Source: Ectocarpus siliculosus
Taxonomy: Eukaryota; Sar; Phaeophyceae; Ectocarpales; Ectocarpaceae
Length of the DNA: 64,000 nt
Direction of reading: 5' to 3'
NCBI GenBank assembly: GCA_000310025.1
Contig: FN648069.1
Location: forward strand, 210,813 to 274,812
Shown here: positions 1-10,739 of the stretch, piece by piece
How the letters are laid out: every line of letters starts with the position of its first letter
Numbering within the stretch: the stretch's first letter is position 1
Program-made: the position numbers and the translations under genes
The notes under the pieces: generated by a model
Databases searched by the model: none
What the model saw: the letters and a program-made list of their open reading frames with translations, nothing else
What the model was told of the DNA's origin: nothing

Positions 1-860
1 GGGATTGTGCATATTGGAACTGGGAGCGCCTGTATAGGCAACAACGATGCAGTGGATCAACCAACATATCGCCCAAGCTCTGAAATATCTTGGTACTTGA
101 CGGAACTGGTGCTCGTGATCGTTGAACACGACGACATGTTGACAAAGGTGTAACACGGAAGTAGGAGAGTATTATTTCTTGTCAGATCCATCACGACCAA
201 TGCTTGTGGAATGTCCAACTGGCATAACGCAATCCCGGAGCTTACTTCGGGGGGGGGTCTTTCGGGTCCATCCAATTGCGAAGTAGACTAAGCGGGCCTT
301 CGGTATCTCTAACACATGAAAAACGGATGATACACACGGCATCCTATGTAGATGCTGACGGATTGGGTAGACGGGGGCCGTCGCTCGATGCGGGGTGCTC
401 GCTGCATTGCCTCTAGTACTTGTAATTTGTGGCTGTTGCACGGGGGACTGGGCGGCGAAAGCGAGGCAAATATGCGTATCACTGTTGTTTCGTATGTCAT
501 GTATATTAGTACATGAAGGATTGCGAAAATGGTTCGTCGTCCTACGCGAAAGTTCGGGATGCACTTCCTGTTTGGGGTGCTTGGATATGAGACCGATCTG
601 TATGCGTGTCTCAGGGGTTACGTGTGGAGAATATGTGAAATGTGTGGGGTGGGGCTCTGCGGAGCCCCCGGAAAGAGAGGAATGAATCACAAAACTACTC
701 TAAACTACATATACGCGACTACGAACGAGAGAGAGAGGTCCCTGCCGATCCTGGGATAACATAGCACCTACATTCAACACCAACCGCTAACGCGGTCCGG
801 CGCCCTCGAACACGATATATCGAGTCATGCCTAGCTAGGCGGTGTTGGTTCGGCCATATG
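1..860. other. no supported gene
   Basis: Only short overlapping frames on both strands, none with a recognisable motif or a convincing splice pattern. No repeat structure was noticed. Confidence 0.5.
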
Positions 861-886
861 GGGGACAAGACAGCTGAGGATGAGCT

Positions 887-1954
887 GTGAGAGAGGATGG
901 GAGAGTTGGAGCGAGATTTAGAAGAAGAGAGAGAGGAGATTTTGCCGAGAAAGCGGCAGCCGAGACAGCGGCGGTGAGAGAAAGGGAGATAGCTGAGAAA
1001 GCAGCTGGAAAGCGAGAGATGGGTTTTTATGTAGCTGAGAAAGCAGCTGGGGAGCGAGAGATGGGTTTTTATGGGGATGGCGGCAGGCGGTCCCAAACAA
1101 GTAATTTTATCAGCGGGATGGAGACCAGACGAAACATGGGAGAAGAGGGGCGAAGAGTCCATGCATCGGCGGCAGCAGCAGACGCGCCGTTGAGTCGCAA
1201 CAGCAGCGGCTGTTTCAGTATGTGTGCGGGGGCGATGAGGCAGCTGCGGCAGCGGCAGCAGCTGCAGGAGCATCAGCAAATGCAGCAATGGCACCAACAG
1301 CAGCGATGGCAGAATGGTGAGGAGGTTTCCTTCGGCGTGTTTCTGGTTCCGCAGCTGCACGGTGGTCTTGAAATACTATTGAGACCAGATAGAGTGGCCC
1401 TTCAAGAGGAATTAGTACGGCAACACCACTGCTCGTGGCACGGGCAACCTGCAGGATGTGATGGTTTGTTGGCGTTTGACCCGTATGGTGAACCGTGGCG
1501 GATGGAACCATGCCTCAAGTCAAATGTCTGGATTCTTCTTTCTGTGGATGAGATCTCGCTCTACGACGATAGAACGCGTGATTGCGAAGCGAACTGGCGT
1601 CGAGGGCATGCGTGCACGTGCCCACGCTGTACTGGGGGTGTGAGAGAGCGACAGGCGAGAGGATGTGCCAGACCTGCAGTGGCGCAGGCAGTACAACACT
1701 TGTCTGCTGCCGCGGCCGCGTCGCTCAAACGCCTCCTGGGTCGGTGCAAGCTGTTTGGAACCCTGGCCACGTCGCGCGGGGAGGGGGAACAAAACTTGTT
1801 ATCTTGTGAGCCGCGGGGTTTACACGGAAAGTTCGCGCAGCGCATTTGGGACAAATCACACACATACACATGCACACACACACACATAAAGCACTGCCTC
1901 TCTCTCCTTCGCTCTCCCTCTCCCTCTACTTCTCTCTCTCTCTCTCTCTTCTGA
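887..1954 (+). CDS. doubtful 355-codon open frame
   Basis: A long frame with an Arg/Glu/Ala-rich, repeat-like N-terminus (two copies of an AEKAAG-x-REMGFY motif, roughly residues 38-62), then a Gln-rich stretch, then more ordinary sequence around residues 150-230. The last part is low complexity and ends in a CT microsatellite. It overlaps the tail of the minus-strand EsV-1-7 gene, and no family is recognised. It may contain one real exon (about 1320-1560) or be chance. Confidence 0.2.
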   Translation: MREDGRVGARFRRRERGDFAEKAAAETAAVREREIAEKAAGKREMGFYVAEKAAGEREMGFYGDGGRRSQTSNFISGMETRRNMGEEGRRVHASAAAADAPLSRNSSGCFSMCAGAMRQLRQRQQLQEHQQMQQWHQQQRWQNGEEVSFGVFLVPQLHGGLEILLRPDRVALQEELVRQHHCSWHGQPAGCDGLLAFDPYGEPWRMEPCLKSNVWILLSVDEISLYDDRTRDCEANWRRGHACTCPRCTGGVRERQARGCARPAVAQAVQHLSAAAAASLKRLLGRCKLFGTLATSRGEGEQNLLSCEPRGLHGKFAQRIWDKSHTYTCTHTHIKHCLSLLRSPSPSTSLSLSLF

Positions 1955-2314
1955 AGCCACTCACTCACCCAACCACTCTGCTCCACCGCAGGGAGATCGC
2001 CTGACATGTCAACGCCAGGGACCACAACACCGTCGTCCTCGCCGCTCTGCCCCACGGCTCCAGCGGAGCCTGCCGCTGCGAGAAAAGCAGCTTTTGCTAC
2101 GTCCAGCACACCGCCAGCAGCTGCTGTGTGGCTGGCAATGGGTACGTTTTCCTCCGTGCCCGTAGTTGGCCGTTGAAGTACAACCCGAATGAGCACACAC
2201 CTGCAGAACCAGATTGATCATGTCATCCTCTGCGTGGCGAAAACAAAACCGTTTTTTGTTTTCAAGTCTAAACCCAAACGAGGGACGCTTCTCACATCCA
2301 ATGTGCTCGCACAT
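1561..2314 (-). CDS. EsV-1-7 repeat protein
   Basis: The frame from 2314 down to 2009 opens with two complete EsV-1-7 repeats. The first is C2-x4-C7-x16-C24-x2-H27-x12, ending at C40. The second is C40-x4-C45-x14-C60-x2-H63. This matches the published consensus of the family, which includes the Ectocarpus developmental gene IMMEDIATE UPRIGHT and virus gene EsV-1-7. The repeat is thought to be a metal-binding fold; the molecular function is unknown. The Ala/Gly/Val-rich continuation lies in another frame (down to 1561) and contains AKAAFLAAAGSAG, which resembles the tail of the 31-kb paralogue, so an intron or frameshift separates head and tail. The real start may lie slightly upstream, where the frame stays open. 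Confidence 0.7.
1855..1951. repeat. CA then CT microsatellite
   Basis: A run of CA dinucleotides (about 1855-1887) is followed by CT-rich sequence ending in an uninterrupted CT run near 1930-1951. It lies inside or near the tail of the minus-strand EsV-1-7 gene. Confidence 0.85.
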
Positions 2315-2440
2315 TTGGATTTTACACTGGTCATGCCTTCCGTCTTATGTTCCTGACACACCACCACTGTTGACTTCCCGGTTGGGTCTGCAGGAACCGA
2401 GGGGCAGGACAGGGTACGATGGGAAAAATGCGGCGCACTT

Positions 2441-2860
2441 AGACTACGTCCACAGAATACTGCTGCAGATGTTCAAGTGCTGCGCCGCGAAGAACAAACA
2501 AGGGCGTTGGAGGGAAGGGGTTGTGCTATCTTTGTGACGCTCACCCTGTGTCTCTTGCCTTCCCCGCTACACACAGCAGGAGCAGCATCAGCGGAACAAC
2601 AGCTGCTCCTTTGATCCGTCTTACACATGTAACTGTCCACACAGCGCTGTTAGACTACGCGAAGATGCTCAACTGTTGCGCCGCATAAGACAATCCCGGG
2701 AGCTGAGAGGCAGGGGGCGTGCTACCATGCTACCTTATGTGGCGCTCTTCCTGTGTCTCTTGCCTTCTTCGCTACACACAACAGCTGCATGGAAGCAGCA
2801 GCATCAGCGAAAGAGCACTGCTGCGCTTGATCCGCGTTTTCCTTTGTACTTGTCCACAAC
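2441..2860. repeat. two-copy ~205-bp tandem duplication
   Basis: The two halves (about 2441-2643 and 2651-2860) share an AGACTACG start, the block CCTGTGTCTCTTGCCTTC, then CGCTACACACA, AGCAGCATCAGCG and a shared end CTTGATCCG-CTGTCCACA. Similarity is imperfect, so the duplication is not recent. Confidence 0.7.
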
Positions 2861-2889
2861 GAGTCTGCAACGCGACCTAGCACACCCGT

Positions 2890-3760
2890 GGCCATTGTGC
2901 CCTTGCACAGGGTCCCGTCCCAGAACACCCTGTGGCCCGTAAGCATGTGGCCAGTTTAATAAGGTCCATGCACTGGTACCCTGTACATGATCATAGGTCC
3001 CTACCCTGTACATGATTAAGGGTAGAAACCTGGCCAAGGTTCTTACCCTCGACCTTGCACATGTGGTTGTGATCACTCGACCCTGTGGGGCTGTAAGAAT
3101 GTGGCCACCTTAATAAGGTCGATGCAGTCGAACCCTGTCCATGATCACGGGGCGTACCCTGTGTATGGTTATGGGTAGAACGTTGTCCAAGGTTCTTACC
3201 CTCGACCCTGTGGGGCTGTAAGAATGTGGCCACCTTAATAAGGTCGATGCAGTCGAACCCTGTCCATGATCACGGGGCGTACCCTGTGCATGGTTATTAT
3301 GGGTAGAACGTTGTCCAAGGTTCTTACCCTCGACCTTGCACATGTTCGTCATCACTCGACCCTGTGGGGCTGTAAGAATGTGGCCACCTTAATAAGGTCG
3401 ATGCAGTCGAACCCTGTCCATGTGATCACGGGGCCTACCCTGCACATGGTTATGGGTAGAACGTTGTGCAAGGTTCCTCCCCTCGACCTTGCACATGTTC
3501 GTCATCACTCGACCCTGTGGGGCTGTAAGAATGTGGCCACCTTAATAAGGTCGATGCCGTCGAACCCTGTCCATGATCACGGGTCCTACCCTGCACATGA
3601 TTATGGGTAGAACCCTGGCCAAGGTTCCTACCCTCGACCTTGCACATGTTTGTCATCACTCGACCCTGTGGGGCCGTAACAATGTGGTCACCTTAATAAG
3701 GTCGATGCTGTCGAACCCTGTACATTGGTCATGAATAAAACCCTGGACAGCGTCACGCTG
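2890..3760. repeat. ~152-bp tandem repeat array
   Basis: The landmark CTGTAAGAATGTGGCCACC recurs at about 3091, 3216, 3370 and 3523, with degenerate copies near 2938 and 3674. Spacing is about 153, 125, 154, 153 and 151 bp. One unit lacks about 27 bp. Inside each unit AAGGTCGATGC, CCCTGT-CATGATCACGGG and CCTCGACCTTGCACATG recur in order. The array creates several similar but meaningless open frames on both strands. Confidence 0.9.
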
Positions 3761-6174
3761 AAGAAGACTTTGGTCGACCCTGAATCATCACAGTCCACCC
3801 GTCGCATACATCCCCCACGGTACGAAACATACATTTTATGCAGAGCTATACGTTGCAGTATGCGAATCAACCCAGCCATTCCTATGTACGACTACGTACG
3901 AACTTAGCACACGCCATTGGGGCCAGTGGCTGACAATACAAATGCGTGTAGAAAGGTTCAACGGCACAGAAAATAAATTCTCCGCCCTTTTGTCGGGTGC
4001 ACCCCCGCGGCTCATACCACGGAAAAAACACATGGACCTTGCGCGTTAGCCTCGCCACATACCTTGAACCTTCACTATGTAAGGGTGATACACCAAGGCA
4101 GAGAGCGTTACCCAAAGCCCATCTCACAGGCAAATGTGACAAGGTCCGCTCCCCCTCTTCGCCCCAAAAGGACAACACACAACCATCTCGTATTGTATCA
4201 GCTGTGAGAGTCCCCCGACTTTTCCTCACGTATATCATTATTTGCAGCCCTGAAACTGCATGACCAACTACCAACGCCGAAAGCGCCCGCGTACCACACC
4301 CATCAAGCATGCAACTAGCCGGCAACCCCTTCCCAACAAATTCAACCGTACGTACACAGGTGGCCCAGGTGCACTACGGTATGCACCATTGTACAAAGCC
4401 GAAAAAAAAGCACTCTATTTTCAGTTAATACAACGTCTCAGGTTGCTGACCCCGGTGGCATAACCTGGCCGGGTCAGGTAAGCACACACAGCATAACCTC
4501 GTGGGTTAGAGAAAGCCTTGGCTCACAACGTCGCCACATTGTGCCCTCTCATCATGCAACGTTGTTCTGCCCCTCGGGACAAACGTTCGCAGCCGAATAA
4601 CAAGTACCAGGTTTGCGTTCTTTCGTATTAATTCGTCGGTCGTTAACCCGTTAGCGCGTAGTTGCACATATGCAGGTTCCCGTGCGTCAACACCGTGGTG
4701 AGCGCGTGACACCCCGGCAAAAAACAAACTATACAATAGTAGCCTATTCTGCAGACACAAATAAACGACGCCTCAAACCAAGGTCCCAGCAACCACAATC
4801 GTGGCCCGTGCTTCGTTTAGGGCACGCACGACGCAAAAAAGATTGTACGTGTACCGCGAGATAATTACGGCGGAACGAGGGCGGACAAGATGGCCGCGGC
4901 TTCCCGAACAAAGAACCGTGATGACGTACAAAAAAAATAATATGCATACCTAGCCCCACACAGCCATGAGCGGCTCCACACAAGTTTTTCGACCGGCTCA
5001 CCACTTCTCGACCTCCCGCACACACAAGCAATTGCACCAAGGAAGCCAAGAGAAGAACAAAAGTTAATTTTACCAAAGTCGGTACGAGTGAGGAAACAAG
5101 CCCCCGTAGAAACTTCTCCGCATATACTATACGGTCCGGAGATTGACCGACTACCCAAGAAAAAAAATAAAACACAGCAGTTGGCCTTGACAAAACGACC
5201 TCAATCGTGCCCCTTCGGCGACGTGTGAGCACGTCACAGATGCCAGCGAATCGAAAAAAACGGCGGTCGCTAACGCGGGCTTCAAGTCAACGCCCGAGGT
5301 TGAAGCTTTCAACAACCGTGAACAACCTTAAGGCTGCAGCCCCCCCCCCACAGCCGCCCTCCCTGGGCCACTTTTCCCCAACTCACCCAGCCTCCACACA
5401 AAATCCCGACCAACCTGTACCACCCGAACAATTGGACTTTCCGCAACGCAAACAAGCAACGGCGCAGGCCATCGTCAACACCCATTCCGTCCACACATAC
5501 GAATTAGTCTGGATATTGACCGAAAACACAAAACGCATAGGGCGTATACATGCTCCCCTTCCCCACCCGTCGAAAAAAAGTGCCGCGACGGTAGCGCCAG
5601 ACCGATGCCAGAGAACCGAAGAAACACACGCCGGTCGTCTCGCCGGCCTTTTGAAGAAGATGTTCGCCACGCCGTTGTCGTGACTGAAAAACATACAGGC
5701 AGTTTAAAACAAGCAAACCGGGGACGGTGTCATCGATCGGCCCATTTGGTTTTGAGTAGAAACGACAGGGTTTTACAGACGGTCGGCCGATCACCGTGAA
5801 CAAAAGTGTCGATTAAGGGCTTGGCCTTGGGCTACCAAAGAACTCGGGAAGTTCAAACATACTCCAGTGGAAATGTGTTACATTGTAGCATACTAAAGGG
5901 TACAGTACTGTCAATAACTGGTCGTCAGCCACCCAAAAGCTCCAAAGAAGCTCCAAAGGATTATTCTTGTCTCGCGAAATTGAAGAGTTGGAATACACTG
6001 AACTAAAGGTCGTTGCGAAGCAAATAATCGCCAACGAATGCACATACCCAACCTCCTAGCCTTGAGACACCTCGAGACACCCCACGTATCTTTTTACAGC
6101 CACTGTGGAAAAACAAGTTGAACGAACAGGATGCACTGCACAAGACAACATCGGTTCTCGCCTAGATGAATCTT
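3761..6174. other. no supported gene
   Basis: Several 60-160 codon frames occur on both strands, with AC-rich composition and no motif, plausible splice structure or repeat. A short run near 4450-4500 contains GGCATAACCT/AGCATAACCT; similar ATAACCT motifs recur near 17400. Confidence 0.5.
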
Positions 6175-9090
6175 CTAGTCCTCCGTCTCAGTGTCGCCGG
6201 CACCCGTCCCTTCCTCGTACTCCGACTCGATGTCGGCGTTTTCCTGGTCGTTCTGGACGGACCCTTCATCGCTGCTCTCCTTGTCGACGCCGCCAGCGTC
6301 ACCGCCAGCGTCGTCGCCACCCAGAACGCCGTTGGTGTAGTTGTAAGGAAAAAAAATCATCGGCGACTTCCAGCGAACATTCGTTAGCTGCCGGCAGTTC
6401 GCCCCGAGCTTCCTGGACTAAGTCGAGCATAATGACCTTAAACCTGTGATGCATATGGGTTGGGCGAGGCAACCGAAGAAGAGTCAGCGGTAAGAATGCT
6501 GAGCCGAAAAATCTAGTTGCGGAAGGACAAGTCCGCGGTTGCTGCACCGCTGCACCCTTGGATGAAGGCTCAGGACATACACGACTTAAAAACTACCTCG
6601 TGATAACCGTCCGCTACCACGAGTGTCAACACGCACTTGCTCACCAAAGACTACGAAAAGTGTACAGAGGCAACAAGGTTCGAGGGAGTCTTACCGCGCG
6701 CGGAAGGCCTTGTGGTGCTTGTCGCCGCCGCCCGGGGGAAGCTTTCCCTTCGTCTTGATCAGCTCCCGGATGGTGCGACGGGTGTTGAAGCCCGGTGGGT
6801 CTTCGGTGCCGTCATCCTCGTCGGACTCGGAGTCATCCCCTCCCTGGGATTGCCGGTAGACGCTAACCGCTGACGCGAGCTGCGCGCCAATCTCGTCCAG
6901 AAACTCCTTGGCGAGGGGGAGAATGACCTGCGACCAGTTTCATCCACGGGGGAGAAGGGTGGGATGGATGACCCAAACGATAACCTCGCCAAACGACCGA
7001 ACAACCGGGCACAAAGTACAGCAAAGCACTGGAGACCTAATAACGACACCACGTCCGTTTTGCTACAGTACAATATGCCTGAAGACAACGTCGGGAAGGA
7101 ACAGCTTTGATTTCGGGCGAAGGCTCTGTTCCACGAATAATTTGGCTACAAGTCTGAAGGCGATAGTGAGCAGTGCGGCGATCTCCCCAAAGTGACTTGG
7201 ATCTGCTTCTATCAAGTCACCCGGAGGCCGAGACAACCCGGACTACACATGTCTCGACGAGGCGGAGCAACCGTGTCAAAAAACACACGAGCAATACGAG
7301 TCGCAGCAAGCAAATGCCAGCGAACTAAGGTAGAGAAGGCGAATATTGGAACTCAAACCGGGCCAGGAGCCTGAATATTCGGAGGGACCAAAACAGACCA
7401 TCGTCACGCCAAACTTCGGCTCGGAAACGCTCTCAGCACATGCCCAACTCGCCATGTCATAAAAAAGATACTCCGAGCAGCCGAAGACGTCGTGCCAAGG
7501 TACTTGCGTCCCGAGAGAAGGGGTCCCGGAGCCGCCGAGAGCGGTGGCGTAGTGCTTGGCCGGTGAAAGCACCGGAACCAGGGCCATACAGGCTAGCGCG
7601 GTCTTCATCTCATCAGGCTGTAGACGACACACAGGACGGCGGTATGCAGGGGAAGAGGACGCTAGACGCTGTTGACATCGAGTCTTGCGGGATGGAGTGA
7701 ACACCCCACGTTGCCTCGAGTGCCAGAAAAGAAAGCGACACGACCGATACGCTGCTATCCTCTGTGCAAACCGGTCCAAAGAGCTGAAATCTAAGTGCCC
7801 CAAACATGGCTCGGACAAACAGTTGGGCACCACCGCGACCCATGTAAACAGATCCCCTCGCCCTAGAGACGTAAACAGACAAGTCAGACTTGACTAGAGT
7901 GGCGTTTACCGGCCACACCGCTGCATCCGAGTCAGGCTCGCTCACAAGCATCAAACCGAAACACAGTCCTATATGTGTGCCATCACGAAGGCCCCGGGCA
8001 ACCCTTAATTTTGTTACATATGGGGGGGGGGGGCTCTGGGTTAGGGTTTGTCCCTAGTCACCATCGTTTTGTTGCGATGTCGTCAAGCAGTTGAGTACCG
8101 TCTAGAAAGCTTAGGGCCAGCGTTTGACGAGAGTTGTACGTACCAATTTGCGGAGAGACCTTCGAGAAGCCTTCGCCAGGTTGCGTGCCGTTAGCTTCGA
8201 GGGCGCATCGCCCTCCTTGACGTCGGCCTCGACGCACCGGACCGCCTGGAGGGTGAGCTTGCACACCGTGATCCGGACATGCTTGTGGCACTCCGACCAC
8301 GCGGCGGCCAGGTTTTTGCCAAGCTTGCCTGTGGTAAAAAAACGAGAAGCAAGAGAATCCGCATTAGGGCTACGCTTACTGTCGAGTGTATCTGCTCGTA
8401 TGCTCGTGTGGGCTATACATGCTTTGCTCGTGCGGGTGACAAGCCGGATCATTCCATTCCACAACTGGGGCTATCAAGGCACCCCAAGCTTCTCAGCTTC
8501 ACGTCCATCAATCATACCTATGCATACGCAATGTGCACAACAAATGGCCTCACCGACAAACATGCGTGCACTTGACACGCCTCCGCGGGCCCGATACACC
8601 CTGTAGGCCATCTTGAGGATGGGATACTCCTCGAGAGAAGCCGAGGTGCGCCAGCTCGGGTTGGCTGCGAACACCGGCGAGTACTAGAAGACCAGATGAA
8701 GAATGGCGCTTATGGCGGTAGTATCTCCCTTGGTAGCCTCCCTTGTCGCAGCCGGCCCAGCGTAGAACTGTAGCGTATGGGGGGAGGGGGGAGGGTGGTC
8801 AATGGGGTGTGGAGCGCCACGTGCAAAGGGGGGTTAAACTGCTGCGGCATGCTGCTTCCAAAAACTCGGGAGATGAAGGGCCATTCGAAACGAGCTTGCT
8901 AGATCCAACCGGGACAACCTTCGATTTGATGCCTCAAGCGCACGAGAGAGTGACACACCAAAGACGCACCCGCAGGTTTTGGGTCTTGAGCAGGCTGACC
9001 TTACTTGTAGCTTCAGAGCTTGAGGCCAGTCCTTGGACTTCTTGAGGAAACCCTTCGCGGCAGTGGATATGTTGGCCGAAAGTGACCGCG
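6175..9090 (-). CDS. multi-exon protein of unknown function, acidic tail
   Basis: Exons were read from splice sites and phase. They are about 9090-9005, 8683-8554, 8328-8144 and 7617-7504, an uncertain exon near 7195-7080, then 6927-6695 and 6443-6175 (stop). All junctions between the first four, and between the last two, agree in phase. The links into and out of the 7.1-kb exon are unresolved. The protein is Lys/Arg-rich and apparently helical at the start, has an Asp/Glu/Ser stretch in the 6.9-kb exon, and ends in a strongly acidic tail (SEYEEG, TETED). No known domain is recognised. In the last exon an A8 run at 6349-6356 (plus strand) breaks the frame; with one base fewer the exon would be open to the acidic tail. 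The 5' end was not found. Confidence 0.65.
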
Positions 9091-9254
9091 TCTTGATGCT
9101 TCACAAGGTCAGGCGATGTTTTTGAAAATAACAAAGGCAACGTGAGAAAAGGGGGGAGTTGCTCCCATGGAGAGTGAGTGAGAGCACGCTAAAAAACTAG
9201 CAAGAAAATCCAACCCCTTCCCGTACAACAAGGAAAGATCCAACGACGTGAGCG

Positions 9255-9330
9255 AGGGGGTGGGGGGGTGGGGGTGTACTCATTGTCGTGCATGCCGTAG
9301 TCGTTAGGCCATTGACCCTTGCATCCCTAG
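9255..9330 (-). repeat. dispersed repeat ending in poly-C
   Basis: On the minus strand the sequence reads GGTCAATGGCCTAACGACTA followed by CGGCATGCACGAC, then GAGTACACC and a C-rich run. Near-identical blocks, each also followed by a C run, lie at 49977-50035 and 50040-50095, and a weaker one at about 63700-63768. Confidence 0.7.
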
Positions 9331-9339
9331 AGAGCCGGG

Positions 9340-10470
9340 ACGGAGCACGCCGGGTTCTCACCGGACCAGACGCTCACATCACCAAGCGCGAAGCGGCGAG
9401 GTATTCGGCGCGTCGCATGAAGGGTGCGCTGCATCCTGCTAACGGTGTTCGGCATCTTCGCTAACTTCCTTGCGCATGGATGACTGCTGCGTATGACTCA
9501 ATTTTGTTTCTGGTGCTTTCACTTCCAGAGACATTTGTAAGCACTGTGTAACTGCCTCGAGGGTACTTGACCGATTTAACACAACGTGGTGCGATTGTCG
9601 CCTTTGCGGGGAGTGAGGGTTCTCGACCCCGCACAACATAATCTACTCGACCACCACTCATGGTTACCGCCAATAAAGAAACAGAGGTAAAAAAAAACTC
9701 GGTAACCTGGTTGCCGAGTTCACGAAGTGAATTGGCTTTTTTACATATCTGCCGAGTGACGAGAACCCAACCGCGATGGTAAACATCGGGTGGGGGGGGG
9801 GGGGGAGCGAGGGGGGGGGGTCAAAATGCACCAACAAATTGGAGATTTTTTACTAGGTGGCCAGGTGGGGTACGGGGGCAGAATATTGTCTTGCTGAAGT
9901 AGTTGATATAAAGCATTGATCACAGGTCCTCCGCAAGACGTACCATTGTTCACACAGGGGCGATCACCGATGGCCAATCCTTCCTCACTACGTTGCCGAA
10001 AGCAGCTCAAAATGTTAACCTATACCATCAACATATTCACAATGAAGCAATGAAAATCAACGCCACCGACACTATTTGCAGTGCGTTAGGTAGTCGTGCG
10101 CGTTAAGTTAGCGTCGACCGAGCCGTGAAGCTACATTGCAGCAGCCTCAGCGGCATCCAAAAAATAAAAAACAAAAAAAAAGTCACCGTAGTGGGTGGGT
10201 GGTTGTGGTGGTTATGGTTGTGAGGGTCGGGGTTGGGTTGGGTGGGGGAGGGGCGGGGGGGGTTGGAGGGGCCAAGAGAAGCCATCCAGCTGGCATGAAC
10301 GCGAACAATGGTGAGGGTTGTTCGGCACAAAAGAGCACAGAAAATTTCATGCGGTTGGTCCATGGCACACGAAGGAGGCTGGGTAACCCCACGACGCTCG
10401 GGAAGCACTCGGCAATCAACACACACTAAAGGCAACATACGTTCATCGGCGAAGCAAACGACAAACATTA
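9340..10470. other. no supported gene; G-rich tracts
   Basis: Contains poly-G runs near 9790-9820 and a dense G-run block near 10225-10275 with G-quadruplex character. These produce glycine-, valine- or proline-rich chance frames. No continuation of the 10.7-kb exon (for example a cyclin box) was found here. Confidence 0.5.
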
Positions 10471-10471
10471 C

Positions 10472-10715
10472 GCACCATGGCGAGGGCGATGGCGCTCCCC
10501 ACGGGGTCCGAGTTCTCGGCGCTTGCCGTTGTGGACCGTAGCCTCTGCCTGTGGCTTGTGGAAGAGCTGCGCTTGCTGCTGATGGGAGCATCCTCGGTGT
10601 ACTTCCGGGAGGTTGCTCTGTTCTTGGAGCGGCCGCGGACAGCGTTGGAGCCCGCGTTGCCGAGGTCCCCGAGCGGCAAGCGGGCACGCCCCGAGCTGCT
10701 GCTGCCACCGCCCAT
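10472..10715 (-). CDS. first exon with a destruction box, possible mitotic cyclin N-terminus
   Basis: From an ATG at 10715 the exon encodes about 80 residues rich in Ser, Arg and Gly. It contains RLPLGDLGN, a perfect RxxLxxxxN destruction box, about 14-22 residues from the start. LGD-GN after an N-terminal D-box is typical of B-type cyclins, whose D-box is recognised by the anaphase-promoting complex. The exon runs into a donor, either ATG|GTGCGT (10476) or GTGC|GTAATG (10472). The cyclin box itself is not seen downstream before the next gene, so the family is inferred from the N-terminus only. A securin-like or unrelated disordered protein is possible. Confidence 0.4.
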
Positions 10716-10739
10716 CGAATGAGACGTACCGAAAAGGAA

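Noticed and set aside
3266-3659. Several similar 70-114 codon frames with HVRHH or CKVEG repeats
   Set aside because: Products of the 152-bp tandem array on both strands.
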